Below, piece by piece: positions 7,897 to 16,182 of a stretch of DNA of 18,906 bases. The notes beneath the pieces were generated by a model. That model searched no databases, was not told the origin of the DNA, and worked only from the letters and a program-made list of their open reading frames with translations. The DNA is taken from NCBI GenBank assembly GCA_009779515.1, contig WREE01000020.1, forward strand, positions 1-18,906, read 5' to 3'. The first letter of the stretch is position 1. Each line of letters begins with the position of its first letter. The position numbers and the translations under genes are program-made. The stretch comes from Symbiobacteriaceae bacterium (GTDB lineage Bacteria > Bacillota > JAAYKD01 > WRDA01).

Positions 7897-7997
7897 ACTA
7901 AAACCTCCTAAATAGAACGCTTTCCTTCCCCTTCCTTTCGACATATGCCTGTCCCTTCCTGCAGTTGCGGCGGAGTTCATGGTTTTTTCGGAAAGTA

Positions 7998-10511
7998 TTA
8001 GCGCCAGAGCAACATAATTTGGTAAATGTCACTCTCCCGGGCACCTTCCATTTCATCCAGATTCAAGATCATATTAGCGCCTTCCACATTCCCCTGACGC
8101 TGCAACAAAGCTGCCTGAAGCAAAGCTGCCCAGGAGATGGTATCCAGGCTCTCCAAAGCCAGGGAAATATATTGCTGCCCTTGAGCATCATTATGCAAAA
8201 TAACATGCGCCATCGCCAGACAGAGATTGATATTCGCAGGCGCAAAACCACTTTGGGAGCTAAAGTTATTTGCATGGAGTGGGTTAGAAATAACCGCTTC
8301 CCAACTGGTAATATAGCGAGCCAGCTCCCGAAGCTGGTTAGTCTCTCCCCGCTCAGTGAGATTAAGTAGGGAGCGGGCAAAGATGCGCGAAGCTAAATCG
8401 TAGCCACTGGGCCAGTAAGGCGAGGCTTTGATAAGCTCATAAGCTCCGGGGTGAGCTTTCCCCCAGTCGTTGTTATAGTAGTGGACTAACTGCAAGTAAA
8501 AATGCCAGTCGGGATTCAAAGGGTCATTGGCTAAAGCCTCGGTACTAAGGGCAATGGCGCGATCCAAGATGGCCTGGCGGGTGCCTGCATCTTCCACCAT
8601 AGTTAAAAACGCCAGACACTCTTTGACATATTCGTTTAATACTCGGCTGTTGTAGTCGATCCAGCTCAGGGAGTTGTCGTAAATGGCAAAGCTTTGGTAG
8701 TAATCTAACTCGCGCCCGGCTTGCTCGGCTAAGACTTCGGATACATACATAGGCAAGTTAAAAAAGAGCAAAATGGCTAAGGAGATCGGAACAACATAGG
8801 CAATAAGAGGCGGTGAGCTTTTGCTAGCTGCTGCCGAAGTGCTGCGGCGCCCCCTACCTTCGGTAGCTCTGGAAGTAGCTTCTCTGGCCACCGGACTTGG
8901 AGACGTTTTCCCTGTTACCAGCTCCTCATGATGAGCAGCAAAAACCTCAGCCGGGCTATGACAGATAGCTGAGATAAAAGCTAACATAGTGTAAACCCAC
9001 ATCTGCATAGCGACGTAAGTCAGGTCGAAGTCGAAGGTGCTATGGGCGCCGATAGCCCAAATAGCTGGGAGCAGCCCTGCCAGGTAGAGATGGCGGGGAT
9101 CATCCTCCTCTGCCTGAAAAGAGCGCCACAGGAGGCGCAGCACCATCCAGGTGGCTAAGACCCACATGCCTATATAAAAAAGCATTCCGGGAATCCCCGC
9201 TTCACTGAGGACTTGAAAAGGTTGGCTGTGGGTAAAGCGAGAGGTAGAAAAGATAGGCTGGTAGCGGGAGTAGACCGAGGCATAGCCACCACCACCCGTC
9301 CCCAACAGGGGGTAATCCCTGGCAATACTTAGAGCGTTGCCCATAAACATCAGGCGGCTGGTATAGTTAACATCACTGGCGGAGATATTGGTAATCGCGT
9401 TGGTTAAATCTACCGGCAGAAAAGGCCCCAGGATAGTACGCATCACTTCGGAGAGGGCAGGGATGAAGAGGGAGCTGACAATGAGCAACCCCATAATTAC
9501 CGTCCCTACCAGAATGCCGTAGGTAACCTGACGCTGCCTGGCGCGAGAGGGGGTGCTTCTCTCCCAAGACGCCAACAGAGGGGAAAGCAAATAATAAAGG
9601 GCAACACCCATAAGAAAGGCTCCCAGTACCCAGCCTAACCCCTGAAGACTCATGGGGCTGAGGTTCAAGCGCATCCCTGCCGGCATACCGGCGCCTTGGC
9701 GCCAGATCTCCCCCGCCTCGTTAGCACGGCGAAAAAGCTCCTGCATCCGGTTAGTAGCCACCATCCCTAAAACCAGGTTAGCACCGCCTACTGCCCCCAG
9801 GCGGAGCTTATGCTTCCAAGGTGCCAAAATAAGCATACCCAAAAGCAATACGGCAAACTGCATGAAAGCAATACGGGAACGACAAAGGAAGAAGGCGATA
9901 ACCTGGAGCAAATACAGCCCGGAGTAGAGCCCTTTTTGCCAACGCTTCTCCGCCATCTCCATCGCTAACAAGCAGAGGATCATCCCGGTATTAAAGAAGG
10001 CCGCTGCCGTGTTAGGATACTGGAAAGTAGCAGTCAGGCGGTCGTATAATACGGCGTCCACCAAGCCCCACACCAAACCGGAGTAAGCTAAAAGACCGTT
10101 CAGTGCCACCAGGCTGCTCATAACCACCATCAGTTGCAGTAGCTGATGCATGGCTTTCGGAAAGCCCAGTAGCTCTCGGGAAAGGATGAGGTAAATTATA
10201 GCCATAGCTACTAACTGTAGCGCCCATCCCAAAGCTTGGTAACGGTTTTGGGCCACCACGTTGCTCAAGCAATACATGGCGGTGAGCCCCAGAACCGTAA
10301 GATCCAGCTTGTCTACCTTAAGGTTTTTCCTGAGGCGCCAAAACCATACTAGGCCAATGCTAAAGATCGGGATAGAAAAAGCTAACTGGTCTATGGTAAA
10401 GAAGAGCCCTCGCCAAAAAGGTGCCAAGGTGATAATTAAAGCGATGAGCAGGGCAGATGAGCTGTTAAACCTGTTCCAGAGGGAGCGAACTCCTGCAGCG
10501 ATGGCTTTCAC
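7998..10511 (-). CDS. O-antigen ligase/Wzy-like membrane protein with C-terminal helical repeat domain
   Basis: 837 residues. The first 515 residues carry about a dozen membrane segments. The Wzy_C-type core lies at about 385-460: RLMFMGNALSIARDYPLLGTGGGGY, then HSQPFQVLSEAGIPGMLFYIGMWVL, matching the family pattern 'GxGxG..y....H..yl..l.E.G..G'. A basic, Ser/Ala-rich linker (530-567) leads to one more membrane segment (568-588) and a 245-residue extracytoplasmic helical tail with TPR-like stretches (ALSTEALANDPLNPDWHFYLQL). Such proteins polymerise or transfer glycans at the outer face of the membrane, or glycosylate proteins. It starts with GTG three bases after the pyrG TAG and in the same frame, with TTAGGGG as the only ribosome site, so translation probably depends on ribosomes finishing pyrG. 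The glycan substrate is unknown. Confidence 0.85.
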   Translation of the reverse strand: MKAIAAGVRSLWNRFNSSSALLIALIITLAPFWRGLFFTIDQLAFSIPIFSIGLVWFWRLRKNLKVDKLDLTVLGLTAMYCLSNVVAQNRYQALGWALQLVAMAIIYLILSRELLGFPKAMHQLLQLMVVMSSLVALNGLLAYSGLVWGLVDAVLYDRLTATFQYPNTAAAFFNTGMILCLLAMEMAEKRWQKGLYSGLYLLQVIAFFLCRSRIAFMQFAVLLLGMLILAPWKHKLRLGAVGGANLVLGMVATNRMQELFRRANEAGEIWRQGAGMPAGMRLNLSPMSLQGLGWVLGAFLMGVALYYLLSPLLASWERSTPSRARQRQVTYGILVGTVIMGLLIVSSLFIPALSEVMRTILGPFLPVDLTNAITNISASDVNYTSRLMFMGNALSIARDYPLLGTGGGGYASVYSRYQPIFSTSRFTHSQPFQVLSEAGIPGMLFYIGMWVLATWMVLRLLWRSFQAEEDDPRHLYLAGLLPAIWAIGAHSTFDFDLTYVAMQMWVYTMLAFISAICHSPAEVFAAHHEELVTGKTSPSPVAREATSRATEGRGRRSTSAAASKSSPPLIAYVVPISLAILLFFNLPMYVSEVLAEQAGRELDYYQSFAIYDNSLSWIDYNSRVLNEYVKECLAFLTMVEDAGTRQAILDRAIALSTEALANDPLNPDWHFYLQLVHYYNNDWGKAHPGAYELIKASPYWPSGYDLASRIFARSLLNLTERGETNQLRELARYITSWEAVISNPLHANNFSSQSGFAPANINLCLAMAHVILHNDAQGQQYISLALESLDTISWAALLQAALLQRQGNVEGANMILNLDEMEGARESDIYQIMLLWR

Positions 10512-10514
10512 CCC

Positions 10515-12131
10515 CTAAAAGTTTTGTGGCTTTTTATCTGCCAAACAGGCAGCCACAAAAGCATGGAACAAAGGGTGGGGGCGCTGAGGCCGGGACTTAA
10601 ACTCCGGGTGAAACTGCACGGCTACAAACCAAGGATGGTGGGCATACTCAATAATTTCTACTAAACGTTCATCGGGAGAAAGCCCTGCAAATACTACACC
10701 GGCATCGCTAAGCTCTTTGCGAAAGCGGTTGTTCACTTCGTAGCGATGACGGTGCCGCTCGTAGATTAGCTCTTCGCCGTAAGCAGTGGCAGACAGGCTG
10801 CCCGGCAGCAAGCGGCAGGGGAAGGAGCCTAAGCGCATGGTTCCTCCCAAACCATCGATATCCCGCTGCTCTGGCATGATATCGATAACCATGTACTCGC
10901 TCTCCTCGGTAAACTCCGCCGAGGCGGCATCTTCCCAGCCTAAGCAGCTTTGGGCAATATCCAAAATCGCCACTTGCATCCCCAGACAGAGACCGAAGAA
11001 AGGAATTTGGTTCTCCCGTGCGTAGCGTGCCGCCAGGATCATCCCCGGCACCCCTCGGGAGCCAAAACCGCCGGGGATAATAATCCCGTCCATTTCTGCC
11101 AGTTCCCGATCTACATTCAATGCTGTCAGATTTTCGGCATCAATCCAGCAGATATCCACAGCAGTGTCCTGGGCAAAACCGGCATGGTATAAAGACTCCA
11201 CCACCGAAAGGTAAGCATCTTTCAGAGAGATATATTTACCTACCAGAGCGATACGCGCCTTGTAGCTGTGCGGACCTTTACAGCGCTGCACCATTTCCCG
11301 CCATCCAGTTAAATCGGCAGGAGGAGCTTCCAAATGCAACCGGCGCAGCACGGCATCGTCCATCCCCTGAGCAGCCAGACTCAAAGGAACTTCTAAGATA
11401 CTCTCCACATCGGGAGAGGAAAAAACCGCATCCACATCGATATCACAAAAGAGGGAAAGTTTCTCCTTCACGGCCTGGTCTATTAAATGCTCCGTACGAC
11501 AGACGATCATATCTGGACGAATGCCAATGGAGCGCAGCTCTTTAACACTATGTTGGGTAGGCTTGGTTTTCAGCTCTCCCACGTTACTCAGGAAAGGGAG
11601 CAAAGTGACATGGATATACATGACATCATCGGCACCCTCGTTGTAACGCATTTGGCGGATAGCTTCCAGCACCGGCAGGCTCTCCATATCTCCCACCGTG
11701 CCTCCAATTTCGGTAATGACTACATCGGCTTGGGTATCGGTTGCCGCCCGTCGGATGCGGTCTTTAATTTCGTTAGTAATATGGGGAATTACTTGCACAG
11801 TGGCTCCCTGATAATCCCCCTTGCGCTCTTTGGTAATCACCGACCAGTAAATCTTCCCGGTGGTGACATTGTTCGCTCGCGTCATCTTTTCGTCGGTGAA
11901 GCGCTCATAATGGCCTAAATCCAGGTCGGCTTCCCCACCGTCGTCGGTAACAAAAACTTCGCCGTGCTGGTGGGGGCTCATGGTGCCGGGATCGATATTG
12001 ATATAAGGGTCGAACTTCTGATTGGTAACCCTAATACCCCGTAGCTTAAGCAGCGTCCCTAAGGAGGCAGCGGTTACCCCTTTCCCCAGGCCAGAAACCA
12101 CCCCGCCGGTGATAAAGATATACTTAGCCAT
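10515..12131 (-). CDS. pyrG: CTP synthase
   Basis: Converts UTP to CTP using ATP and glutamine; last step of pyrimidine nucleotide synthesis. 538 residues, usual length. The N-terminal synthetase domain (1-270) has the P-loop region GGVVSGLGKGVTAAS, the nucleotide loop DPYINIDPGTMSPHQHGEVFVTDDGGE and EIGGTVGDMES. The C-terminal class I glutamine amidotransferase domain has PGGFGSRG (353-360), nucleophile C382 in GLCLGMQ and the H508/E510 pair in AVQFHPEF. ATG at 12131 with GGAGGGG upstream fits; a TTG at 12161 has no such support. It lies next to rpoE, as in many Firmicutes, and has its own promoter and attenuator. Confidence 0.98.
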   Translation of the reverse strand: MAKYIFITGGVVSGLGKGVTAASLGTLLKLRGIRVTNQKFDPYINIDPGTMSPHQHGEVFVTDDGGEADLDLGHYERFTDEKMTRANNVTTGKIYWSVITKERKGDYQGATVQVIPHITNEIKDRIRRAATDTQADVVITEIGGTVGDMESLPVLEAIRQMRYNEGADDVMYIHVTLLPFLSNVGELKTKPTQHSVKELRSIGIRPDMIVCRTEHLIDQAVKEKLSLFCDIDVDAVFSSPDVESILEVPLSLAAQGMDDAVLRRLHLEAPPADLTGWREMVQRCKGPHSYKARIALVGKYISLKDAYLSVVESLYHAGFAQDTAVDICWIDAENLTALNVDRELAEMDGIIIPGGFGSRGVPGMILAARYARENQIPFFGLCLGMQVAILDIAQSCLGWEDAASAEFTEESEYMVIDIMPEQRDIDGLGGTMRLGSFPCRLLPGSLSATAYGEELIYERHRHRYEVNNRFRKELSDAGVVFAGLSPDERLVEIIEYAHHPWFVAVQFHPEFKSRPQRPHPLFHAFVAACLADKKPQNF

Positions 12132-12185
12132 AAAAACCCCTCCAGCTTTATATTTTCCCAACAGCCAACTGTTAAAACCTTCGCC

Positions 12186-12221
12186 AAAAAGTTAAAACCC
12201 CGGCATGTAAAATGCCGGGGG
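12186..12221 (-). terminator. pyrG leader attenuator (intrinsic terminator with C-rich 5' arm)
   Basis: In the minus-strand RNA CCCCGGCAT (12220-12212) pairs perfectly with ATGCCGGGG (12206-12198) around a 5-base loop, followed by UUUUAACUUUUU. With the extra C at 12221 the 5' arm begins with five C residues. Because it lies about 20 bases after the predicted GGGC transcript start and before pyrG, it fits the B. subtilis pyrG attenuator, where extra G residues added to the transcript start at low CTP pair with the pyrimidine arm and prevent termination. It would also stop read-through from rpoE. Confidence 0.8.
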
Positions 12222-12241
12222 CAATTTTTCTTTCTTGTGCC

Positions 12242-12276
12242 CTTGTTATTCTATGGTAAAGCAGGAGAGTTGTCAA
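12242..12276 (-). promoter_or_regulatory. Predicted pyrG promoter with GGGC start
   Basis: A consensus TTGACA (12276-12271), a 17-base spacer and TAGAAT (12253-12248) form the best promoter in the window. Five bases after the -10 box the non-template strand reads GGGC (12242-12239), the same initial sequence that allows slippage and CTP sensing at B. subtilis pyrG. The transcript would carry a leader of about 110 bases before the pyrG ATG. Confidence 0.8.
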
Positions 12277-12299
12277 GGGCGTAGCAAAACAGGTTTCGG

Positions 12300-12701
12300 T
12301 CATTTTCCTGCCGGATTTTCAGGATCCTCTTCGCTGTTGGCAGGCGGCTCTTCCTCTTCGTCGTCATCATCGGCATCTTCATCGTCCCAGAGATATTGGT
12401 AGTCTCCGGCTTTGGGCTGGTAACTCCCCTCCCCCGGTAACAAGTCCGGCATGGAGGTGGCTTCCTCTATGGCTTTGGGAGACCAATCGCGAATGCCCCA
12501 AATGCCCTTGCCCAAAAAGGCTAAGCGCGGGTCTAAATTAATTGAAGTATACACTTTCGCCTTAACCCGGATATCTTCGACATCCATTCCCATGTAGCGA
12601 ATGACCGTGTCGATAAGGTCTCTGGCTTGCATAGCCTTGGCTTCGCGCTTCATAAACTGGTAAGCAATTTCCGCCGGAGTTTGATGAGGCTGCATATTCA
12701 T
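12300..12701 (-). CDS. rpoE: DNA-directed RNA polymerase delta subunit
   Basis: 133 residues. Residues about 7-75 form a HARE-HTH domain, with FLGKGIWGIRDWSP corresponding to the conserved 'W.LR.W.P' end of the delta N-domain. Residues about 105-128 are almost entirely acidic (WDDEDADDDDEEEEP), the unstructured tail that helps recycle RNA polymerase and displace nucleic acid. The tail is shorter than in Bacillus (about 173 residues in total there). ATG at 12701 is supported by GGGAGGG eight bases upstream; a second ATG two codons later is too far away. It starts 4 bases after the speE stop and lies beside pyrG, the classic Firmicutes order. Confidence 0.88.
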   Translation of the reverse strand: MNMQPHQTPAEIAYQFMKREAKAMQARDLIDTVIRYMGMDVEDIRVKAKVYTSINLDPRLAFLGKGIWGIRDWSPKAIEEATSMPDLLPGEGSYQPKAGDYQYLWDDEDADDDDEEEEPPANSEEDPENPAGK

Positions 12702-12705
12702 ATAC

Positions 12706-13569
12706 TTAGCCCTCCCATAATTTAGCAGTAGGAGACACTTCCATATGTTCCGGTGTTAAATGATAGGGCAGCGAAAAAGCAGCCCGGTGCACATCCGCCG
12801 AGTAATATTTTAAGCCATGTAAAGCAGTGCGCATAGGTGTGCGAGGATCGACCCCCTTGGAACCGATGGGGAACACCATCGTCCCTCCGGGGTAAGTAGG
12901 AATATTACCCCAATAGGTAGTGGCAATGGGAAAAATGTTATGGAGGTCGCTGTTAACTTTTTTAATTAATGCCCGATGCATCCAGGGAGATTCTCCCTGA
13001 ATAGTGACCATACCGCCAGGCTTAAGAGCCCTATAAACCGCTTTGTAGAAATCGAAAGTGAACAGCTTTTCCGCAGGACCTACCGGATCGCTGGAATCGA
13101 CAATGATCACATCGAACTCTTCGTTAGCCTGCTGCACCAGGTGGATGGCGTCACCGATACGCAAATCCAACTTAGGATTATTAGTTAAAGCGCAGCTCAC
13201 CGAAGGGATAAAGTTGATACTGGCTTGGATAACCGCTTCGTCAATCTCTGCCAAAACCACCCGCTGCACAGTAAGATGCTTCGAAGCCTCCCGCACCATA
13301 CCGCCGTCGCCACCGCCAACTATGAGAACATCCCGGGGGGCAGGGTGAGCGTGAAGGGGAACATGCGCCAGCATTTCGTGGTAGACAAACTCGTCTAGTT
13401 CGGTAAGCTGAATGACATCATCCAGAGAGAGCATCATCCCATACTCCATGGTCTCGAAAACTTTAATCTCCTGATACGGAGACTTCGCTTGATGAACTAA
13501 CCGGCGCACTTGGATGCCCAGGCGGGTATGCTGGGTTTGCTCTTCATAGAACCATTGGGTCACGAACAT
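12706..13569 (-). CDS. speE: Polyamine aminopropyltransferase (spermidine synthase)
   Basis: Transfers the aminopropyl group of decarboxylated S-adenosylmethionine to putrescine, giving spermidine; cytosolic. 287 residues, full length. The N-terminal beta domain contains SLDDVIQLTELDEFVYHEML, the family signature. The Rossmann core has VLIVGGGDGG (81-90), AEID (107-110) that holds the nucleoside, and the catalytic loop VDSSDPVGPAEKLF with D158 and D161. The C-terminal lid YYSADVHRAAFSLP is typical. ATG at 13569 has GGAAGG upstream and overlaps the end of the cupin gene by 10 bases, so translation is coupled. No speD or speB is visible here, so the dcSAM and putrescine sources lie elsewhere. 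Confidence 0.95.
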   Translation of the reverse strand: MFVTQWFYEEQTQHTRLGIQVRRLVHQAKSPYQEIKVFETMEYGMMLSLDDVIQLTELDEFVYHEMLAHVPLHAHPAPRDVLIVGGGDGGMVREASKHLTVQRVVLAEIDEAVIQASINFIPSVSCALTNNPKLDLRIGDAIHLVQQANEEFDVIIVDSSDPVGPAEKLFTFDFYKAVYRALKPGGMVTIQGESPWMHRALIKKVNSDLHNIFPIATTYWGNIPTYPGGTMVFPIGSKGVDPRTPMRTALHGLKYYSADVHRAAFSLPYHLTPEHMEVSPTAKLWEG

Positions 13570-13958
13570 CCCTTCCTTTCAGTGAGGCCTGTTATTTCCT
13601 CCCAGGTTACAGCTAAACGGACAATATCTTCTTCCACCAGAGGGTAACCTTCCTGCTCCTCATAGATGACTAAATCCTCACCCTCAGCACGGATGCTGTG
13701 TTTAGCACCCACAGGAATGTGGAGGGTAGCCCCCGGGACAACGGTACTTAATACCCCATCTAAAAGAAAGCATCCTTGCCCCCCTTCGATCTGCCATATC
13801 TCCTGGCGGTGCTGGTGATACTGATAACTAATGTTGCACCCCGCCAGAATCCGCAGACGCTTAGTCAGGCGCGCTTTACCGGGAGCCGACTCTTCGTAGT
13901 GCAGCACCCAGTATTCGCCCCAGGAGCGTTTCTCGTAAAGGGGACGTTCCACCGACAT
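13560..13958 (-). CDS. Single-domain cupin related to the mannose-6-phosphate isomerase domain of ManC/AlgA
   Basis: 132 residues forming one cupin barrel. The motif ISYQYHQHRQEIWQIEGGQG (43-62) supplies candidate metal ligands H48, H50 and E53; H87 in IPVGAKHSI is the fourth. The order of motifs, including VPGATLHIPVGAKHSI and the end EGYPLVEEDIVRL, follows the C-terminal isomerase domain of type II mannose-6-phosphate isomerase/GDP-mannose pyrophosphorylase. The nucleotidyltransferase part is absent, so it is either a stand-alone isomerase or a cupin with another sugar-phosphate substrate. It begins 17 bases after argS with GGGAG upstream, and its stop lies inside speE. Its place between two housekeeping genes is unexpected. 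Confidence 0.8.
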   Translation of the reverse strand: MSVERPLYEKRSWGEYWVLHYEESAPGKARLTKRLRILAGCNISYQYHQHRQEIWQIEGGQGCFLLDGVLSTVVPGATLHIPVGAKHSIRAEGEDLVIYEEQEGYPLVEEDIVRLAVTWEEITGLTERKGCS

Positions 13959-13975
13959 ATTTCAACTCTCCCTTT

Positions 13976-15928
13976 CTACATACGGTTCAAGGCTGGGATA
14001 CCCAGCAGCTGCAGACTGTTGGCTAAGGCTTGTTTATATGCGGCTACTAAAGAGAGACGGAAGGTAGCAACGGCAGGAGGCGCGGTGGTTACCGGCGAAG
14101 CCTCGTAAAAGGCCATGAAGGAGGCAGCCAGTTGGTAAGCATACTCGGCGATAGTGGAGGGAGCGAGCTCCCCGGCTGCTTTGAGCAATACCTCCGGTAG
14201 CGCCGCAATGCGCCGTAGAAGGACTTTTTCGCTATCGTTAAGCTTCTCCTCAGGGAAAACTATCTCCTTAGCAGGGTATAAGCCCCGAGAAGCCGCTCTC
14301 TCTAAAATGTTATGAGCCCTGGCATGGGCATACTGCAGGTAAGGTCCGCTATTGCCTTGCATGTTAAGAGCTTCGGCGAAATCGAAGCGGATAAGGGTGT
14401 TCATATTATAGCGCTGCATATAGTAGCGGATAGCCGCTACAGCAATCTGTAACCCCAGCTTCTCTTGCTCCAGGGTGCTCAGCCCCGGGGAGCGTCTGGC
14501 TACTTCCTGGGTAGCTTTTTGCCAGACCAGCTCTACCAAATCATCGGCTTTAACCCCAATCCCTTTACGACCCGCCATGGCGTACATATCCTTTTCTTCT
14601 TCCTCATCACTGACTACCCCCAACTCTTTGGCGGCCTCAGCGGAAAGCACCACCAGCTCATAGGCGAAATGCACCGAGTTGGCAGCTTGCTCCTGGTAGC
14701 CTAGTTGCCCTAAGCTAACCCGCAGCACATCTTGCAGATATTTTTGGCGGATATCGATAACATTGATAACTTTGTTAGCACCACCGAAGGCACCGGTCTC
14801 CCCTCCCTGCAACACACTAGTCCACAGGGTGGCACCATTTTCTTGGCTACCATACGGGGCATAACTAAAGTCCTTGCCTAAGATACCAAACTTCCACATT
14901 TGGTAGGCAATATCTTTAGCCACATAGGTGGCAGTACCGTTGGAGCGCACCAGAACCTTATCGGGATTCTCCATACCGGCAAACTCCGGATGGTCTTTCA
15001 GGCGCACCACCCAGCAGCCGACGTTGGGACCATCCTGCTCTAAAACCAGGGAGGTACTCCCCTGTAAAGAAGAGAGAGCGTGCTTCCAAAACCCCAGCTG
15101 CAGGATATGGCTCTCCCAGGTGAGCAAGTTATAAAATATACCCAGGCGCGCCATGGTCTTTAGGTGACAAACCACAATCCGTTCGGCAATTTTTTTAGCC
15201 TGGAGAGCGATCTCGTCTATTCCTTCTTCTATGCTGTGCAAAACCTCCAGCTGGCGCTTTTTCAGCTCCGGCTTTTTAGCGTATTCCTCGTTGATGGCAG
15301 TATACAAATCCCAGCAGAAGTAATCGAAGGAGCGCTCATCTTCCTGCCAGCCCAGGAGCTCATAACCGACCACAATATCGGCCACCGCCGTGCCGGTATC
15401 GTCAATATAGTTTTGCACTTCTACTTCATAGCCCACTGCGGTTAAGATCCGCGCCAGGGTATCTCCCAGGCAGGCGTTGCGTAAATGACCGATATGTGCT
15501 GCCTTGTTAGGGTTAATGTTGGTGTGCTCAATAACTACCTTAAAAAAAATAAACAAAGTATAATTTATAGCATCCCGAGAACCATAAAGGTCTCCCTCCC
15601 GCCCCACCTGGTTAATAACAAGCTGGGCTAACCCTTCGTAATCGAAGCGAAAGTTAACATACCCCGGAGGGGTAACATTCACCTCAGCCACGCCGGGAAT
15701 TGGCTCCCTGCTCAAGGTTTCTGCCAGCTTTTGCGCCAGTTGTAAGGGGTTAGCTCGCAAGGTGCGAGCCAGCTTCAGGCAAACCGGAGAGGATAAATCG
15801 CCAAAAGAGGGGTGGGATGGCTCTTCGAGAGCCACGTCCGGGGCACTTTCCGCCGGCGTAAACAGCTGTGGAAAAGCATGTTGCAGCCCCAGCTGCAAGG
15901 CTTGTCGGATAGTCTCGGTAATTAGCAC
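13976..15928 (-). CDS. argS: Arginine--tRNA ligase
   Basis: Class I synthetase that charges tRNA-Arg. 650 residues, longer than the common 550-580 form. Residues 1-115 are the N-terminal additional domain that contacts tRNA. The HIGH motif is HIGH itself (145-148 in NKAAHIGHLRN), and GRKGIGVKADDL (453-464) replaces KMSKS, as is usual in ArgRS. The C-terminal anticodon-binding DALR domain includes GPYLQYAHARAHNILERA, and the protein ends ALNRM, close to the typical 'ERM' end. The extra length seems to lie in the catalytic body (about 195-245) and around 440-450 (DEEEEKDM). The start is GTG at 15928 with GGAGG seven bases upstream. It heads the argS-cupin-speE-rpoE unit. Confidence 0.96.
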   Translation of the reverse strand: MLITETIRQALQLGLQHAFPQLFTPAESAPDVALEEPSHPSFGDLSSPVCLKLARTLRANPLQLAQKLAETLSREPIPGVAEVNVTPPGYVNFRFDYEGLAQLVINQVGREGDLYGSRDAINYTLFIFFKVVIEHTNINPNKAAHIGHLRNACLGDTLARILTAVGYEVEVQNYIDDTGTAVADIVVGYELLGWQEDERSFDYFCWDLYTAINEEYAKKPELKKRQLEVLHSIEEGIDEIALQAKKIAERIVVCHLKTMARLGIFYNLLTWESHILQLGFWKHALSSLQGSTSLVLEQDGPNVGCWVVRLKDHPEFAGMENPDKVLVRSNGTATYVAKDIAYQMWKFGILGKDFSYAPYGSQENGATLWTSVLQGGETGAFGGANKVINVIDIRQKYLQDVLRVSLGQLGYQEQAANSVHFAYELVVLSAEAAKELGVVSDEEEEKDMYAMAGRKGIGVKADDLVELVWQKATQEVARRSPGLSTLEQEKLGLQIAVAAIRYYMQRYNMNTLIRFDFAEALNMQGNSGPYLQYAHARAHNILERAASRGLYPAKEIVFPEEKLNDSEKVLLRRIAALPEVLLKAAGELAPSTIAEYAYQLAASFMAFYEASPVTTAPPAVATFRLSLVAAYKQALANSLQLLGIPALNRM

Positions 15929-15964
15929 GTCTCTGCCTCCACTTTTACATCATGTTGTCATAGA

Positions 15965-15993
15965 AATATACCACAAAATTTCGCTCTTGGCAA
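15965..15993 (-). promoter_or_regulatory. Predicted argS promoter
   Basis: TTGCCA (15993-15988), a 17-base spacer and TATATT (15970-15965) lie just after the U-tract of the hcp-side terminator and about 36 bases before the argS GTG. The leader would be about 30 bases, too short for a T-box. Confidence 0.65.
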
Positions 15994-15999
15994 ACAGTC

Positions 16000-16032
16000 A
16001 AAAAAGGCTGCGCTCCCTGGGGAGCAGCAGCC
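16000..16032 (-). terminator. Intrinsic terminator after hcp
   Basis: In the minus-strand RNA GGCTGC (16032-16027) pairs with GCAGCC (16011-16006) and GCTCC (16025-16021) with GGAGC (16016-16012), with one bulged base and a CCAG loop, followed by six U residues. It lies about 210 bases after the hcp stop and separates hcp from argS. Confidence 0.85.
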
Positions 16033-16033
16033 C

Positions 16034-16182
16034 GAGGCTGAAGACAAAGTCTTCAGCCTCTCGCCTTAAGAGTGCGCTCTTCGGCGAATTAAGTTATGTT
16101 CTTGCAACTAAGCTTGCTTTTTGACGCGCATGTCGCCAAAAAGCGGTTACTTTTATCCCTTTAAGATAATTTGGGCAAGAAC
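16034..16182 (-). ncRNA. Structured RNA segment between hcp and its terminator (unassigned)
   Basis: Most of the 15929-16243 gap is accounted for by stems in the minus-strand transcript. GTTCTTGC (16182-16175) closes on GCAAGAAC (16105-16098), enclosing TTATC/GATAA (16169-16165/16157-16153) and an 11-bp stem, GCTTTTTGGCG (16144-16134) with CGTCAAAAAGC (16126-16116). Then come TCGCC..AAGAG / CTCTT..GGCGA (16087-16061) and a perfect 12-bp stem (GAGGCTGAAGAC, 16060-16049, with its complement, 16045-16034) with a 3-base loop, abutting the terminator. No independent promoter is evident, so this may be the hcp 3' UTR, a processed small RNA, or a cis element. It does not match any RNA family I can identify by eye. 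Confidence 0.45.

Noticed and set aside
12147..12175. Second pyrG promoter, TTAACA-17-TATAAA
   Set aside because: It is weaker than the upstream TTGACA/TAGAAT promoter, would bypass the attenuator, and would give a leader of only about 15 bases.
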